A stretch of 64,000 bases of DNA from an uncultured Alistipes sp. (GCA_944320685.1 CALUIK010000004.1:1-64000), one strand, 5' to 3'; positions 18,774 to 27,830 are shown, counted from the stretch's first letter. The notes: generated from the letters alone by a model not told the origin. A program made the numbers and translations.

Positions 18774-21700
18774 TCACTCGTATATTTCGAGTTTTGCCTT
18801 TCCGGTGAGGCCCGACGGCGGCAGCGGCGACGAGGCGTCGTACGGGTTTACCAGAAGCGAGATCTTTCGCTGTTCGGGCGGCAGCTGCATGTCGCCCACG
18901 ATGCGGTTCACCCACTTGTTCACCACCTCCACGCGCAGCGTATTGCTGCCCGATTTGACGCAGCCGGTTATGTCGACCTTGTAGGGCGGGCACCATGCGC
19001 CGCCCGCATAGAGGCCGTTGACGTATACCTTTGCCATCGCCTCCACGCGCCCGAGATCGAGCAGGATACGGCGTGCGTTGTCCGTTGCGGCCTCGAACTC
19101 CGTAGAGTATGTTATCGTTCCCGAGAAATACCGGATTTCGGGGTCGGCATTCTGCGAGAGGTCGGCAGGTGCGGACATCTCGATGGGAGCGGGTGACGAC
19201 AGCTTGCCGTCGAAAGCCACGTGCCACGGTCCGGTGATCTCGGCTGTACGGGCTGGTGCGGGGTCGTTGTCGGCCCCTGCTGCGGGCGAGCCCTTGCTGC
19301 GGAATACTATGAAGCAGCTTTCGAGGGGTTCCAGATGCAGCGGTACGCATACGCCTGCGGCTGCAGGCTCGAACTGCGGCAGCGCCGCGATCGAACCGTC
19401 GACGGGGCTCCACCGTTCGGGGGCAAGGGCAGGGTCGACACGGAATTCGGGCGTTGTGTCAACGGCGCGGTAGCTCTGGTTCGAGACGAAATATATCTCT
19501 GCGCCCATTATAGATCGGTGGCTGTAGAGCAGTGGTGCGCCGTCTTCGGTGCGGAAGTCGGGCACAAGGCCGATTTCGGCGAATACCTCGTCGAGCGTGC
19601 AGCCGTTGTATACGCGACCCTTGCCGTAGGCGTTCGAACCCTTGCCGTCGAAACACCCTCCCCACATCTCGCGCGAGATGCGTTCCACCTCGGTGTCGGC
19701 CGCAGGGTAATTCTGCATACTGGGCGAGCGGAGCGGCGGTTGCCCGAGCACGATGGCCCCGTCGCTGACCATGCGCTGTATCTTTGCCAGCAGTTCGGGC
19801 CGCATGGTCTCGACTGGCGGCAGGACGAGCACGCGGTATGAGGTGCCGTGCGGCAGCGTGATACGACCGTGGCAGACGTTGGCGTCGCGCATGAGCACCT
19901 CGGCGTTTATGTAGTCGAACTGGTAGCCTGCGGGCAGTGCGGGCCTTTGTTCTCCCGTCATCTTTGGGGCGTCCTCCCCGATGAGGTATGCCACGTCGGC
20001 GATGTTGAGCCCCTGCTGCAACATGTAGTTACACCGCTTCAGGTAGTCGGTGAATAGGTCCATCTGGCTGAACCATGTGTTGTTCGCATCGAATTCGTTG
20101 CCGAAGGATGCGTTTATTCCCGGGTAGCGCGCCGTGTCGGCCTGTTCGATGTAGAGGTGCAGCAGCGTAGCGTTTATGCCTTCGGCGAAGAAACGGTCGG
20201 TGCGCTGTTTCATGTCGACGGGGGCGCGTGAATATGCGGGGCCGCCCGAGGTGTTCGATTCTGCCCATATGATACGCTTGCCATAGATATGCCCGCATGA
20301 TGAGGCGGCGCGGTTTTCTATGTCGCCGAGGCTGCCGGCGCTCCAGAATTCGCCTGCGATCTCGTCCGACTGCCCGCCGTACTGCAGGAACTCGCCCGGG
20401 AATCCCCAGTGTCCGTAGCATTCGAGCCATGTGGTGAGCCCGTGTTCGTGGCTCACGTCGCGCAGGCCGGCCACATACTGGTATGCTACTTGATCGGCGA
20501 TGAGGCGTCGCAGATCCCACAGGAAACGGTCGCTGCGGTCTTGGTCGCCCACGACGTATCCGTAGTATGCGGGCAGGTATGGGAGCATCGAGTAGCCGTA
20601 GACCCTCTCGAATGTCTCCATGAAGTCGTCGGTGAAGTTCTGCCCGCCCGTCTCGTAGCTGTCCTGTACCACAACCTTGAAGGTCTTGCGGTCTTCGGCC
20701 GGTATGCGGCGCAGGATCTCGCCGATGAAGGCGTCGAAATGCGTTCGTACGTGGCGGCTGCTCATCTTGTCTATTTCGAGGCCCGTTGCCTCGGGCGTGG
20801 CGGGGCTGTTCGTTACGCCCGTGGGGACCATGCCAGTGCGCATCACGACCCACCGCCCCTCGGGAACATCCCACGAGAGGGTGCCGTCGGCCGTTATCGA
20901 GGCGGATATGTCCTGTACGGCAGCAGGGTCTATGGCGCAGGCCGCATCGTCGATCTCGGCCTGTACGGGCCACATGTAGTGGCTCCAGTACGGCAGCGGC
21001 GTCTGGCACATCTTGGCGAGTGTCTTTTCGGCATATGAGGCTATGCGCGGCTGTGCCGATAGTTCGATTTCAGCCAGACCGCCGGCCTGCCCTGTCGGGG
21101 CTATGACGAGACGGAAAGTGCGCGACGTGACGGCGGCGAACGACACCGTAACGGGGGCATATGGGTCGAATCCTACGTTTAATGCAGGGTTCGAGCGGTC
21201 TACGTTGAATGATGCCACCGTGGTGAAGGTCCCGTCGATCTCGGCCTCGATGCGTGCTCCGTATGCTGCGGGCGCCGGCAGGAACTTGAGCGTGAGCGAG
21301 CGGGCGGTATAGGGGGCCTTGCAGTCGAATGTGATGGTGTTGGCGCGTCCTGCGGGGAGCTGTATGCCCGTGGCGGTGTCGCCATCTGCGATCGAGGCTG
21401 TATCTGGCGCCGCAAAGTCGGTCGTAACGACGGCATCGGGACGCGAGGCGTAACCTTCGGGTGCCGGATACGCTATCGTGCGTACATCCTCGAAGTCGGC
21501 TGCGGGCGCTGCGATTGTGGTCTCGATATGTTGCGGGCCCTCGACTACGATTTGCGACGAGGCAAGATAGCGCATAGCCTCGTCGGGCTTGACCCACGGC
21601 CCGCCCGACTGGCTCCAGCCAGGGGAGTTGAAGATGCCGATCTCGATGCCGAGTTCCGAGGCGGTCTTGAGTGCGGTGTGGAGAATATCCCACCATTCGT

Positions 21701-21971
21701 CGCTCATGAGCAGCACGTTGCGGTCGGTGTAGAGGCCGTCCTGTCCGATGTTGCCGATAAATGCGCGGTTGATGCCGGCGCGTTTCATGGCATGCAGGTC
21801 GCGAACGACGCCCTCCTCGGATATGTTGCCCGAGATCCAGTACCAGTATACGCCCGTCTGCACCGACTCGGGCGGCGTGGCGAAGTTGCGGGCGAGTTCG
21901 CCCGATGTCGTGCATCCTGCGGCCATAGCCAGCAGGGCCGCGGCCGCAGCCGCCGGGAGTAGTCTCTTCAT
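18774..21971 (-). CDS. GH106-like alpha-L-rhamnosidase lipoprotein
   Basis: The 1065-aa protein begins with a lipoprotein signal (MKRLLPAAAAAALLAMAAGC, lipid-carrying Cys20), so it is exported and membrane anchored. From about residue 40 it has the N-terminal GH106 signature (YWYWISGNISEEG, then a DLHAMKRAGI helix and IGIFNSPGW). The middle holds a long TIM-barrel region with conserved acidic residues (DSYETG, ECYGHWG, WAESNTSGGP). A C-terminal galactose-binding-like module follows (from about residue 930, ITGPWHVAFDGK). Known members remove rhamnose from plant pectins and other glycans. No susC/susD genes or sulfatases adjoin, so it is not in a typical polysaccharide locus. Its own promoter is at 21998-22029. 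Confidence 0.87.
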   Translation of the reverse strand: MKRLLPAAAAAALLAMAAGCTTSGELARNFATPPESVQTGVYWYWISGNISEEGVVRDLHAMKRAGINRAFIGNIGQDGLYTDRNVLLMSDEWWDILHTALKTASELGIEIGIFNSPGWSQSGGPWVKPDEAMRYLASSQIVVEGPQHIETTIAAPAADFEDVRTIAYPAPEGYASRPDAVVTTDFAAPDTASIADGDTATGIQLPAGRANTITFDCKAPYTARSLTLKFLPAPAAYGARIEAEIDGTFTTVASFNVDRSNPALNVGFDPYAPVTVSFAAVTSRTFRLVIAPTGQAGGLAEIELSAQPRIASYAEKTLAKMCQTPLPYWSHYMWPVQAEIDDAACAIDPAAVQDISASITADGTLSWDVPEGRWVVMRTGMVPTGVTNSPATPEATGLEIDKMSSRHVRTHFDAFIGEILRRIPAEDRKTFKVVVQDSYETGGQNFTDDFMETFERVYGYSMLPYLPAYYGYVVGDQDRSDRFLWDLRRLIADQVAYQYVAGLRDVSHEHGLTTWLECYGHWGFPGEFLQYGGQSDEIAGEFWSAGSLGDIENRAASSCGHIYGKRIIWAESNTSGGPAYSRAPVDMKQRTDRFFAEGINATLLHLYIEQADTARYPGINASFGNEFDANNTWFSQMDLFTDYLKRCNYMLQQGLNIADVAYLIGEDAPKMTGEQRPALPAGYQFDYINAEVLMRDANVCHGRITLPHGTSYRVLVLPPVETMRPELLAKIQRMVSDGAIVLGQPPLRSPSMQNYPAADTEVERISREMWGGCFDGKGSNAYGKGRVYNGCTLDEVFAEIGLVPDFRTEDGAPLLYSHRSIMGAEIYFVSNQSYRAVDTTPEFRVDPALAPERWSPVDGSIAALPQFEPAAAGVCVPLHLEPLESCFIVFRSKGSPAAGADNDPAPARTAEITGPWHVAFDGKLSSPAPIEMSAPADLSQNADPEIRYFSGTITYSTEFEAATDNARRILLDLGRVEAMAKVYVNGLYAGGAWCPPYKVDITGCVKSGSNTLRVEVVNKWVNRIVGDMQLPPEQRKISLLVNPYDASSPLPPSGLTGKAKLEIYE

Positions 21972-21997
21972 ATGCGAATCGAGTTTTGTAGCAATCA

Positions 21998-22029
21998 CAA
22001 ATATACCGATTCCGACCGATATATACAAC
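21998..22029 (-). promoter_or_regulatory. Promoter of the GH106 gene
   Basis: On the minus strand GTTG (22029-22026) and TATATTTG (22005-21998) are exactly 20 bp apart, about 27 nt upstream of the ATG. Confidence 0.78.
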
Positions 22030-22175
22030 CTGTCGGCCGCGGGACATGCGCCAGAGGTGCCGAATGGTTTATATGGCCGGCCAATTCCGGTATACATGTC
22101 CGACCACTATTGGCGGGATGGCGCATGCAGGGTTTCTCTGGCCGGTCGGCCAGCGCAGTGCGGGATATGTATGAA

Positions 22176-22203
22176 AAGCAGCCGCAACCCTTGGCTGCGG
22201 CTG
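22176..22203 (-). terminator. rny terminator
   Basis: cagccgca at 22179-22186 pairs with tgcggctg at 22196-22203; on the minus strand the hairpin is followed by cttttc. It lies about 45 nt past the rny stop. Confidence 0.75.
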
Positions 22204-22248
22204 TCTCTGTCGTCCGGCATCGGCGCGGCATGCGCGCCCGACCGGCTG

Positions 22249-23805
22249 CTACTTGGCGTAGCTTACGGCGCGGGTCTCGCGTATGACGGTTATCTTGACC
22301 TGTCCCGGGTAGGTCATCTCGTCCTGAATCTTCTTGGCTATGTCGTGCGAGAGCGACTCCGACTCCTGATCCGAGAGCTTGTCTGCTCCGACGATCACGC
22401 GCAGTTCTCGGCCTGCCTGTATGGCATAGGTCTTCACCACACCCGGATATGAGAGTGCTATGTCCTCCATCTCCTTCAGACGCTTGATGTACGATTCGAC
22501 CACCTCGCGGCGCGCTCCCGGGCGTGCGCCCGATATGGCGTCGCAGACCTGTATGATGGGGGCTATCATCGACGACATCTCCACCTCGTCGTGGTGTGCG
22601 CCGATGGCGTTGCATATGTCGCTTTTCTCCTTGTATTTCTCGGCGAGTTTCATGCCGATTATGGCGTGCGGCAGTTCGGGCTCGTCATCGGGAACCTTGC
22701 CTATGTCGTGGAGCAGGCCGGCGCGGCGTGCCGCCTTGGGGTTGAGTCCCAGCTCCGAGGCCATGATGCCGGCGAGGTTAGCCGTTTCGCGGGCATGTTG
22801 CAACAGGTTCTGCCCGTATGAAGAGCGGTATTTCATCTTGCCGATAAGGCGTATCAGTTCGGGGTGGAGCCCATGTATCCCGAGGTCTATGGCGGTACGC
22901 TTGCCCACCTCGACGATCTCCTCCTCGATCTGTTTCTTCACCTTGGCCACGACCTCCTCGATGCGTGCGGGGTGTATGCGGCCGTCGGTCACGAGCTGGT
23001 GCAGGGCCAGACGGGCGATCTCGCGGCGCACGGGGTCGAAGCCGCTGAGTATGATCGCCTCGGGCGTGTCGTCGACGATTATTTCGATTCCCGTTGCGGC
23101 CTCCAGTGCGCGTATGTTGCGGCCCTCGCGGCCGATGATGCGGCCCTTGACCTCGTCGCTGTCGATATTGAATACGGTGACGGCATTCTCAATGGCTGTC
23201 TCCGTCGCCACGCGCTGTATCGAGGTTACGATGATGCGCTTGGCCTCCTTGGTGGCGGTGAGCTTTGCCTCCTCGATGGTCTCGTTTACGTATGCGGCAG
23301 CCTCGGCCTTGGCCTCCGACTTCATGTTCTCGATGAGGATGTTCTTGGCGTTGTCGGCGCTCATGCCCGATATCTGCTCCAGACGGGCATTCTGCTCGCG
23401 GATGACCCCCGCCAGTTCCTCCTTGCGGGCGTTGAGGCTCTGCAGCTGGTTCTGTACCTGCTCCCTGATGCGGTCGTTCTCCTTGATCTTGTTCTCGAGG
23501 TCGCGCTGCTGTGCCGCCAGATTGGATTCCATCTGCTTGGCGCGCTGCTCGCTCTGGGCGATCTTCTGGTTGCGCTCGTTCACCTGACGGTCGTGCTCGC
23601 TTTTGAGCTGGATGAACTTCTCCTTGGCCTGGAGTATCTTCTCCTTCTTTATCATCTCACCCTCGGCCTCGGCCTCCTTGAGTGCGGCGGCGCACTGCTT
23701 CTTGATCGTATTCTTTGTGATGTACGTGGCGATCAGCATGTATATGCCTGCGCCGACGGGAGCCGATATTATGGCAGTGATGAGTATTATTAACGGTGTT
23801 CCCAT
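22249..23805 (-). CDS. rny: Ribonuclease Y
   Basis: The 518-aa endoribonuclease starts mRNA decay at the membrane. It has one N-terminal membrane helix (about residues 4-26), a long charged coiled coil (about 40-170), a KH domain ([21 protein letters not shown] near 218-240) and an HD phosphohydrolase domain with HARETAN near 335 and LLHDIGK near 360. Length and order match the family. A 6S-like RNA gene lies 146 nt upstream on the same strand, and zapA beyond that; the zapA-rny neighbourhood is common in this phylum. Confidence 0.97.
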   Translation of the reverse strand: MGTPLIILITAIISAPVGAGIYMLIATYITKNTIKKQCAAALKEAEAEGEMIKKEKILQAKEKFIQLKSEHDRQVNERNQKIAQSEQRAKQMESNLAAQQRDLENKIKENDRIREQVQNQLQSLNARKEELAGVIREQNARLEQISGMSADNAKNILIENMKSEAKAEAAAYVNETIEEAKLTATKEAKRIIVTSIQRVATETAIENAVTVFNIDSDEVKGRIIGREGRNIRALEAATGIEIIVDDTPEAIILSGFDPVRREIARLALHQLVTDGRIHPARIEEVVAKVKKQIEEEIVEVGKRTAIDLGIHGLHPELIRLIGKMKYRSSYGQNLLQHARETANLAGIMASELGLNPKAARRAGLLHDIGKVPDDEPELPHAIIGMKLAEKYKEKSDICNAIGAHHDEVEMSSMIAPIIQVCDAISGARPGARREVVESYIKRLKEMEDIALSYPGVVKTYAIQAGRELRVIVGADKLSDQESESLSHDIAKKIQDEMTYPGQVKITVIRETRAVSYAK

Positions 23806-23951
23806 GATGGTTTATAACTGTTTGTTGGTTGTTAATATTTAAGTAGTTGTCGTTTCGTTGTCTTCTCCTGTGCGGTACTGTCCGCTTGTTGTCCGCATGC
23901 CGTGCATGATGCGGAATTTGCCTGCGGTCGCGTGTCCGCAGGCGTGAATAT

Positions 23952-24154
23952 AAAAAACCCGCATAGAGAATCCTTAACTTGTTTGACGAATCTGCCGATA
24001 AGTCAATGTGTGGGGCTCCGGAAGCTCGCAATCGTCCAACGGTGTCCGCAGACACACCGGCCTAAACCGGTTAAGGCCTGATTTTGAAAACCCGAGAGTT
24101 GACCCAATGTAAAAAGTGTTCAGGTTCGCAAAGCTTTAAGGAATCTATGCGGGT
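23952..24154 (-). ncRNA. ssrS: Probable 6S RNA (Bacteroidales-1-like)
   Basis: A roughly 200-nt transcript is predicted on the minus strand. Its ends pair: plus-strand acccgcatag at 23957-23966 matches ctatgcgggt at 24145-24154, and a second helix tccttaa (23971-23977) matches ttaagga (24136-24142), separated by a small internal loop. The 3' arm runs straight into six T, as in 6S RNA, where the terminal helix doubles as terminator. Inside are compact hairpins (ggcct/aggcc near 24059-24078; gtgtc/gacac near 24042-24055). No open frame fits. Known biology: 6S RNA is about 180-200 nt, ends base-paired, and its gene often adjoins zapA, as here. Homology to the Rfam families is an inference from structure and location. 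Confidence 0.62.
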
Positions 24155-24159
24155 AGATT

Positions 24160-24826
24160 TTCTATATGTAAAGAACTCGTGTGCCGTTATCTCGTTTGTC
24201 TGTCGTCGTCCATCAGGTGCCGGTCTTACCTTTTCCCCGTGCCTTCCATCCTCCGGTCCATGCTTGCCTGCCGGTTGCCTTTGCCTCGTTTGCAACCTGT
24301 CGGCCGCCTGCTGTTTCGGTTTTGGTCTGCGGTCCCTTGCAGCCGCTGCTGCACGTCGCCGTGCGAGAGCCCTGCAAAAGTCTCCGATCCGCCCTGCGGC
24401 CGCTCCATGTGGGATCCGATGACGGTTTGCCTTGCGGCGGGGACGGGCCTCTTTCCTCTGTCGGCCTCGCTTCTCTTGCCTTTTCCCGGGCGGTCTCATT
24501 TACGCTGCCTCGCGTGTACTATCCTCCCGAATACACGGCCGTCTCCCTCTCTCCCTCTTTTCTCTCTCGCTCTTCTCTCTCTTATCCTCGCGCTCTCCAT
24601 CTCGCCCCTCTCTTTCTCTCTGCCGTTCCCGTGCTGCGCTCTTCCTGCCCGTTGGCCTTTCTGCCAACATCTCTGCACGTTCAGCCTTCCCGTCCTTTCG
24701 GCCCTTTCGTCTTCAACCGTCCTTTCGGCCCCAGTCGTACTTTGTGTATCTTCGGCCCTGCTGTCCCTTCGGTCCCCGACCTCTCTGTTCCTTGCCTTCC
24801 TCGTGTGTGCATCGCCCCTCTGCGGC
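24160..24826. other. Strand-asymmetric gap: pyrimidine-rich on plus strand
   Basis: This 667-bp gap between zapA and the 6S-like RNA contains no convincing gene. The plus strand is strongly C/T rich; the core at 24541-24620 is nearly pure pyrimidine with ctct repeats, so an RNA made from the zapA promoter would be a long A/G tract. At 24691-24777 four imperfect copies of a ttcggccc-type motif occur. A long plus-strand frame crosses it but has low-complexity Ser/Leu/Pro composition and continues antisense through zapA, so it was rejected. Function unknown. Confidence 0.6.
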
Positions 24827-25150
24827 CTATTGTTTGGCGCCCTTGTTTCGGGGTATGCGGTTCAGGTGGCGGTCGAGTTTCTGCGAGAGCTCGTCGAGAG
24901 CCTTCATGTCGTTGTCCGAAAGTTGGTTCTGGCGGGCGATGGCGATGTTGTCTATGGCGAACATAAGTGCCGTTATGGCCAAGCAATCCTGTACCGAGAC
25001 GCTCTCTCCGTATGTCTTCTGCACCTTGCCGACGTTGGCATTGACCTGCTTCTCGGCCAGACGGTATACCTCCTCTTTTTCGGGTGCGATGTTCATTTCG
25101 TATACGCGGCCCGCTACCCTGAGTCGTATTTTCTGTTCCGTCGCTGCCAT
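24827..25150 (-). CDS. zapA: Cell division protein ZapA
   Basis: The 107-aa protein is a Z-ring-associated factor that bundles FtsZ. The globular N-terminal part (KIRLRVAGRVYEMNIAPEKEEVYRLAEKQVN, residues about 6-36) and the helix-rich C-terminal part (ALMFAIDNIAIARQNQ, then a coiled coil ending near 95) match ZapA. The ATG at 25150, 9 nt after the preceding stop, begins the conserved region; a longer in-frame start at 25195 would overlap the upstream gene and is less likely. Confidence 0.88.
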   Translation of the reverse strand: MAATEQKIRLRVAGRVYEMNIAPEKEEVYRLAEKQVNANVGKVQKTYGESVSVQDCLAITALMFAIDNIAIARQNQLSDNDMKALDELSQKLDRHLNRIPRNKGAKQ

Positions 25151-25158
25151 GCCGTTCG

Positions 25159-25458
25159 TCAGCCCTGCTGCACTTTTGTGAGCAACGCTATGCACTTGTC
25201 AACCTCCCGCAATAATCGGTTGATGCGCGCACGCGATTTTATCCTGTCCGACGTATTTCCGCTGAGGCTCTCGGCCAGACGCAGTCGCTCGACTTCGGCC
25301 TTGAGGTCACGTACGAGTTCCTCGCGCTGCCTCGCCTCGGCCCGCAGTGCATCGCGCTGTTGAAGCAGTTGTGCATATTCGGCTTCGAGCTTTTCGTACT
25401 GCCCGATGATCCTTGTGGCCTGTGCTTCGATGTGCGTTATGATGCTTTTGCAAGCCAT
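25159..25458 (-). CDS. Small coiled-coil protein, ZapA partner candidate
   Basis: The 99-aa acidic/basic protein is a continuous coiled coil from about residue 12 to 65 (heptads in EKLEAEYAQLLQQRDALRAE), then a short basic segment and a helix (INRLLREVDKCIALL). No enzyme motif is present. It is directly upstream of zapA with an 8-nt gap and shares its promoter. In other Bacteroidota a similar small coiled-coil gene precedes zapA; a role in division, comparable to ZapB, is an inference from position and shape only. Confidence 0.75.
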   Translation of the reverse strand: MACKSIITHIEAQATRIIGQYEKLEAEYAQLLQQRDALRAEARQREELVRDLKAEVERLRLAESLSGNTSDRIKSRARINRLLREVDKCIALLTKVQQG

Positions 25459-25488
25459 CTGCTACGGTCTATACGTTGTTTTGACATT

Positions 25489-25520
25489 CAAAGGTAGTAA
25501 AAAAATATGTTAGGAGCAAA
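25489..25520 (-). promoter_or_regulatory. Promoter of the coiled-coil/zapA operon
   Basis: On the minus strand TTTG (25520-25517) and TACCTTTG (25496-25489) are separated by 20 bp; the start codon is 30 nt downstream. Confidence 0.8.
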
Positions 25521-25538
25521 TTTTCGTGGTGATATGAA

Positions 25539-26216
25539 CTATTTTTGCGACGAAACGTAACGCATTGCATTCCGTTGGGCAATCGCCAGAACGTGGGAGG
25601 CGAGAGCCTTTACTGAAATGAACACCCGCCCGCCGTTGATCCTCATGCATTGCCGTCGTTCGGCATATGAGGAGGCCCATGCGGCCGTGAGGCAGCATAT
25701 CCCCGCCTTGCGGCATTCCCATACGTCGGACAGGGTGTCGCCAATGTATATCGCTTCGTCGGGCTGCAACCCGTATTCCCCCAGCAAGGCGCGCAGATTG
25801 TCGGCCTTGATGTTACGCACGGGGCTTCCCGTTAATATGCGGTCGAAGGCATCGCGCAGGCCGAAGCGCCGCAGCGTTATGCCGCAGCTTTCGGCGCCCT
25901 TGCCTGTCACCAGCGCCGTTATGATGCCGTGTTGCCGCAGGGCGCCTATAAGTTGCGGTATCCCGTCGAACGGGTGCGGGCATATGTCGTGCAGACGGCT
26001 GTATGCCGCAAGGAAATCGGCAACGGCGCGCGGACAGTCGCGTCCCAGCAGCCGTGCCAAGGCTCCCCGCTCGTCGAGGCCGAGTGTGGCGGCCGTTTCC
26101 GTTTCGGCCGCTTCGCGTCCGAGGTATGCGGCGGCGGTTTCGCGCAGGGCGAGCATGCTCATGGCGACAGTATCGCCTATGGTGCCGTCGAGGTCGAATG
26201 CAACAAGTCGTAACAT
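25539..26216 (-). CDS. HAD-family hydrolase (phosphoglycolate phosphatase-like)
   Basis: The 225-aa protein has the HAD motifs: FDLDGTIGDT at residues 7-16 (nucleophile Asp8), LVTGKG near 102 (motif II Thr), KADNLRALL near 136 (motif III Lys) and YIGDTLSDVWECRKAG near 157-172 (motif IV acidic pair). An alpha-helical cap lies at about residues 18-85. Such enzymes remove phosphate from small metabolites; the exact substrate is not readable from the sequence. It starts 4 nt after the stop of the acetyltransferase gene, so the two are cotranscribed. Confidence 0.9.
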   Translation of the reverse strand: MLRLVAFDLDGTIGDTVAMSMLALRETAAAYLGREAAETETAATLGLDERGALARLLGRDCPRAVADFLAAYSRLHDICPHPFDGIPQLIGALRQHGIITALVTGKGAESCGITLRRFGLRDAFDRILTGSPVRNIKADNLRALLGEYGLQPDEAIYIGDTLSDVWECRKAGICCLTAAWASSYAERRQCMRINGGRVFISVKALASHVLAIAQRNAMRYVSSQK

Positions 26217-26220
26217 CGCC

Positions 26221-26817
26221 TTACTTTCCGTTTATCCGCCGCAATATGCGGCATGGGTTCCCTGCGGCCACGACGTCGGCGGGAATGTCTTTAGTGACGA
26301 CGCTGCCGGCGCCGATGACGCTGCCCGCCCCTATGGTAACGCCCGGAAGTATTACCGTACCGCCCCCGATCCAGCACCCGGCGCATACGGTTACGGGCAG
26401 GGCGTATGTGCGGCGCTCGTAGCGGATGCCGTCCGCAGTGGGGAGAGGCGCCAGCCTTTCGACGAGGTCGACGGGGTGTGTGGCGGTGTATATCTGCACG
26501 TTGGGCCCGATGAGCACGTTGCTGCCTATGTCGATGCGGTTGCAGTCGACGAACGTGCAGCCCGTGTTGACGGATACGTTGTTGCCTATGTGTATGTTGC
26601 GGCCGTAGTCGCACGTGAAGGCATGCCCGACCGATACATCGCGCCCGACACTGCCGAGCATCTGGCACAGCAGGGCGTATTTATTCTCCTTGTCGTCATA
26701 GGGCATAGCGTTGTATCGCATCAGCAGACGGTGTGCGCGCGCCTTCAGCCGCAAGAAGAAAGGATCGTGGCAATCGTACCACTCTCCGGCCATACATTTC
26801 TCGTATTCAGTATTCAT
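26221..26817 (-). CDS. Maltose/galactoside O-acetyltransferase-like protein
   Basis: The 198-aa protein is a left-handed beta-helix acetyltransferase. The N-terminal mac domain (YEKCMAGEWYDCHDPF..RLKARAHRLLMRYN) is followed by hexapeptide repeats (IGNNVSVNTGCTF, IGSNVLIGPNVQIYTATHP with the catalytic His near 116, and ITIGAGSVIGAGSVV-type turns). These enzymes acetylate sugars with acetyl-CoA, possibly for detoxification. The ATG at 26817 fits the family; upstream in-frame sequence lacks similarity. It is divergent from the AraC regulator at 26927, which could control it. Confidence 0.9.
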   Translation of the reverse strand: MNTEYEKCMAGEWYDCHDPFFLRLKARAHRLLMRYNAMPYDDKENKYALLCQMLGSVGRDVSVGHAFTCDYGRNIHIGNNVSVNTGCTFVDCNRIDIGSNVLIGPNVQIYTATHPVDLVERLAPLPTADGIRYERRTYALPVTVCAGCWIGGGTVILPGVTIGAGSVIGAGSVVTKDIPADVVAAGNPCRILRRINGK

Positions 26818-26915
26818 GACGGTATTTTTTTGTCGTATGGCAAAATTATACATTGCCGGTTGCAAATTTGCGGTATGTTTTTTCGTTCTTTCGGTAAGAA
26901 TCGGTTTTTTCAGAC

Positions 26916-26923
26916 TATCTTTG
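26916..26923 (+). promoter_or_regulatory. -7 box abutting the AraC start codon
   Basis: TATCTTTG ends only 3 nt before the ATG at 26927. Transcription should start at or within a few bases of the ATG, implying a leaderless message. The -33 region has no good TTG. Confidence 0.55.
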
Positions 26924-26926
26924 GGT

Positions 26927-27772
26927 ATGAGAAGGGAAAATCTGCACGGGGCGTTCGAGATAGGGTTCAACCGCCACGACGAATCGCTGCTCAAGGAGCA
27001 CGATCATACGTTTTTCGAATTGGTCTATATCTTTTCGGGGACGGGACTGCAGTGGATCAACGGCAACTGTTTCCCATACCATGACGGCCATCTGTTCATA
27101 GTGGCGCCGGGCGATGTGCACTCCTTCGAGATACACACTCCGACAGATTTCGTGAACATCCGTTTCAACGACATATACGTCCATTCGTCGGTATTCGGCG
27201 CCGGGAATATCCGCCGTTTGGAGTTTATCTTGCAACATGCCAACCACCGCCCGGGTTGTATCCTGCGCAACACGCCCGACAAACTTCTGGTAAGGCCCCT
27301 GGTCGATGCCATTGTGAGGGAGCATGCCGACCGTAAACCATATGGCAGCGAGATAGTTGCCCACTGCGTCAATACGATTATAGTGGTAGTGGCGCGCAAC
27401 ATAGCCATGTTCATGCCCGAGGGAGTCGACGAGCGTGCGGATGTACATGCGCTCGACATCCTGCGCAGCATACAGTCGTCGATTTATGATACGGGGCGGG
27501 TGAGCGCACGCGAGATAAGCCGTCGTTTCGGTGTCGCGGAGAGTTATCTGGGGCGTTACATGAAACGGCATACGGGCGAGACGATGCGGGAATATGTGTC
27601 GCGGTACCGTCTTATGCTCGTGGAGAACCGTCTGGTGTACAGCCGTATGCGGATCGGGGAGATAGCCGCCGAACTGGGATTTGCCGACGAAAGCCACATG
27701 AACAAGTTTTTCCGCAGGCATAGGGGCTGTTCCCCGACGGAGTGGCGCCGCCGGCATGGCGCGGTGCCGTGA
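26927..27772 (+). CDS. AraC-family transcription regulator with cupin sensor
   Basis: The 281-aa protein has an N-terminal cupin ligand-binding domain (HDHTFFELVYIFSGTG near residue 24-39 and the VAPGDVHSF strand near 66) and a C-terminal double helix-turn-helix (VSAREISRRFGVAESYLGRYMKRHTG near 190 and RIGEIAAELGFADESHMNKFFRRHRG near 240, then SPTEWRR). Regulators of this shape usually respond to sugars. It is divergent from the acetyltransferase gene, its most likely target. The start at MRRENLHGAF was chosen because the longer frame reads through the intergenic promoter. Confidence 0.9.
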   Translation: MRRENLHGAFEIGFNRHDESLLKEHDHTFFELVYIFSGTGLQWINGNCFPYHDGHLFIVAPGDVHSFEIHTPTDFVNIRFNDIYVHSSVFGAGNIRRLEFILQHANHRPGCILRNTPDKLLVRPLVDAIVREHADRKPYGSEIVAHCVNTIIVVVARNIAMFMPEGVDERADVHALDILRSIQSSIYDTGRVSAREISRRFGVAESYLGRYMKRHTGETMREYVSRYRLMLVENRLVYSRMRIGEIAAELGFADESHMNKFFRRHRGCSPTEWRRRHGAVP

Positions 27773-27830
27773 TTTGCGGCAGCCGCGGCTGTCTGTAGCG
27801 CACCGTGCGTATATGCGGGCACGCTCCGCG

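Noticed and set aside
24691..24777. CRISPR-like or tandem repeat array from the four ttcggccc motifs
   Set aside because: Copies are short, imperfect and unevenly spaced (about 27, 30 and 16 nt), so they are noted only as a motif cluster.
24179..25363. 394-codon plus-strand open frame across the zapA region
   Set aside because: Low-complexity Ser/Leu/Pro/Cys composition from a pyrimidine tract, no family resemblance, and it runs antisense through zapA and the coiled-coil gene, whose proteins are convincing.
25618..27084. 488-codon plus-strand frame over the HAD and acetyltransferase genes
   Set aside because: Arg/Ser/Ala/Pro-rich shadow; both minus-strand genes show complete catalytic motifs.
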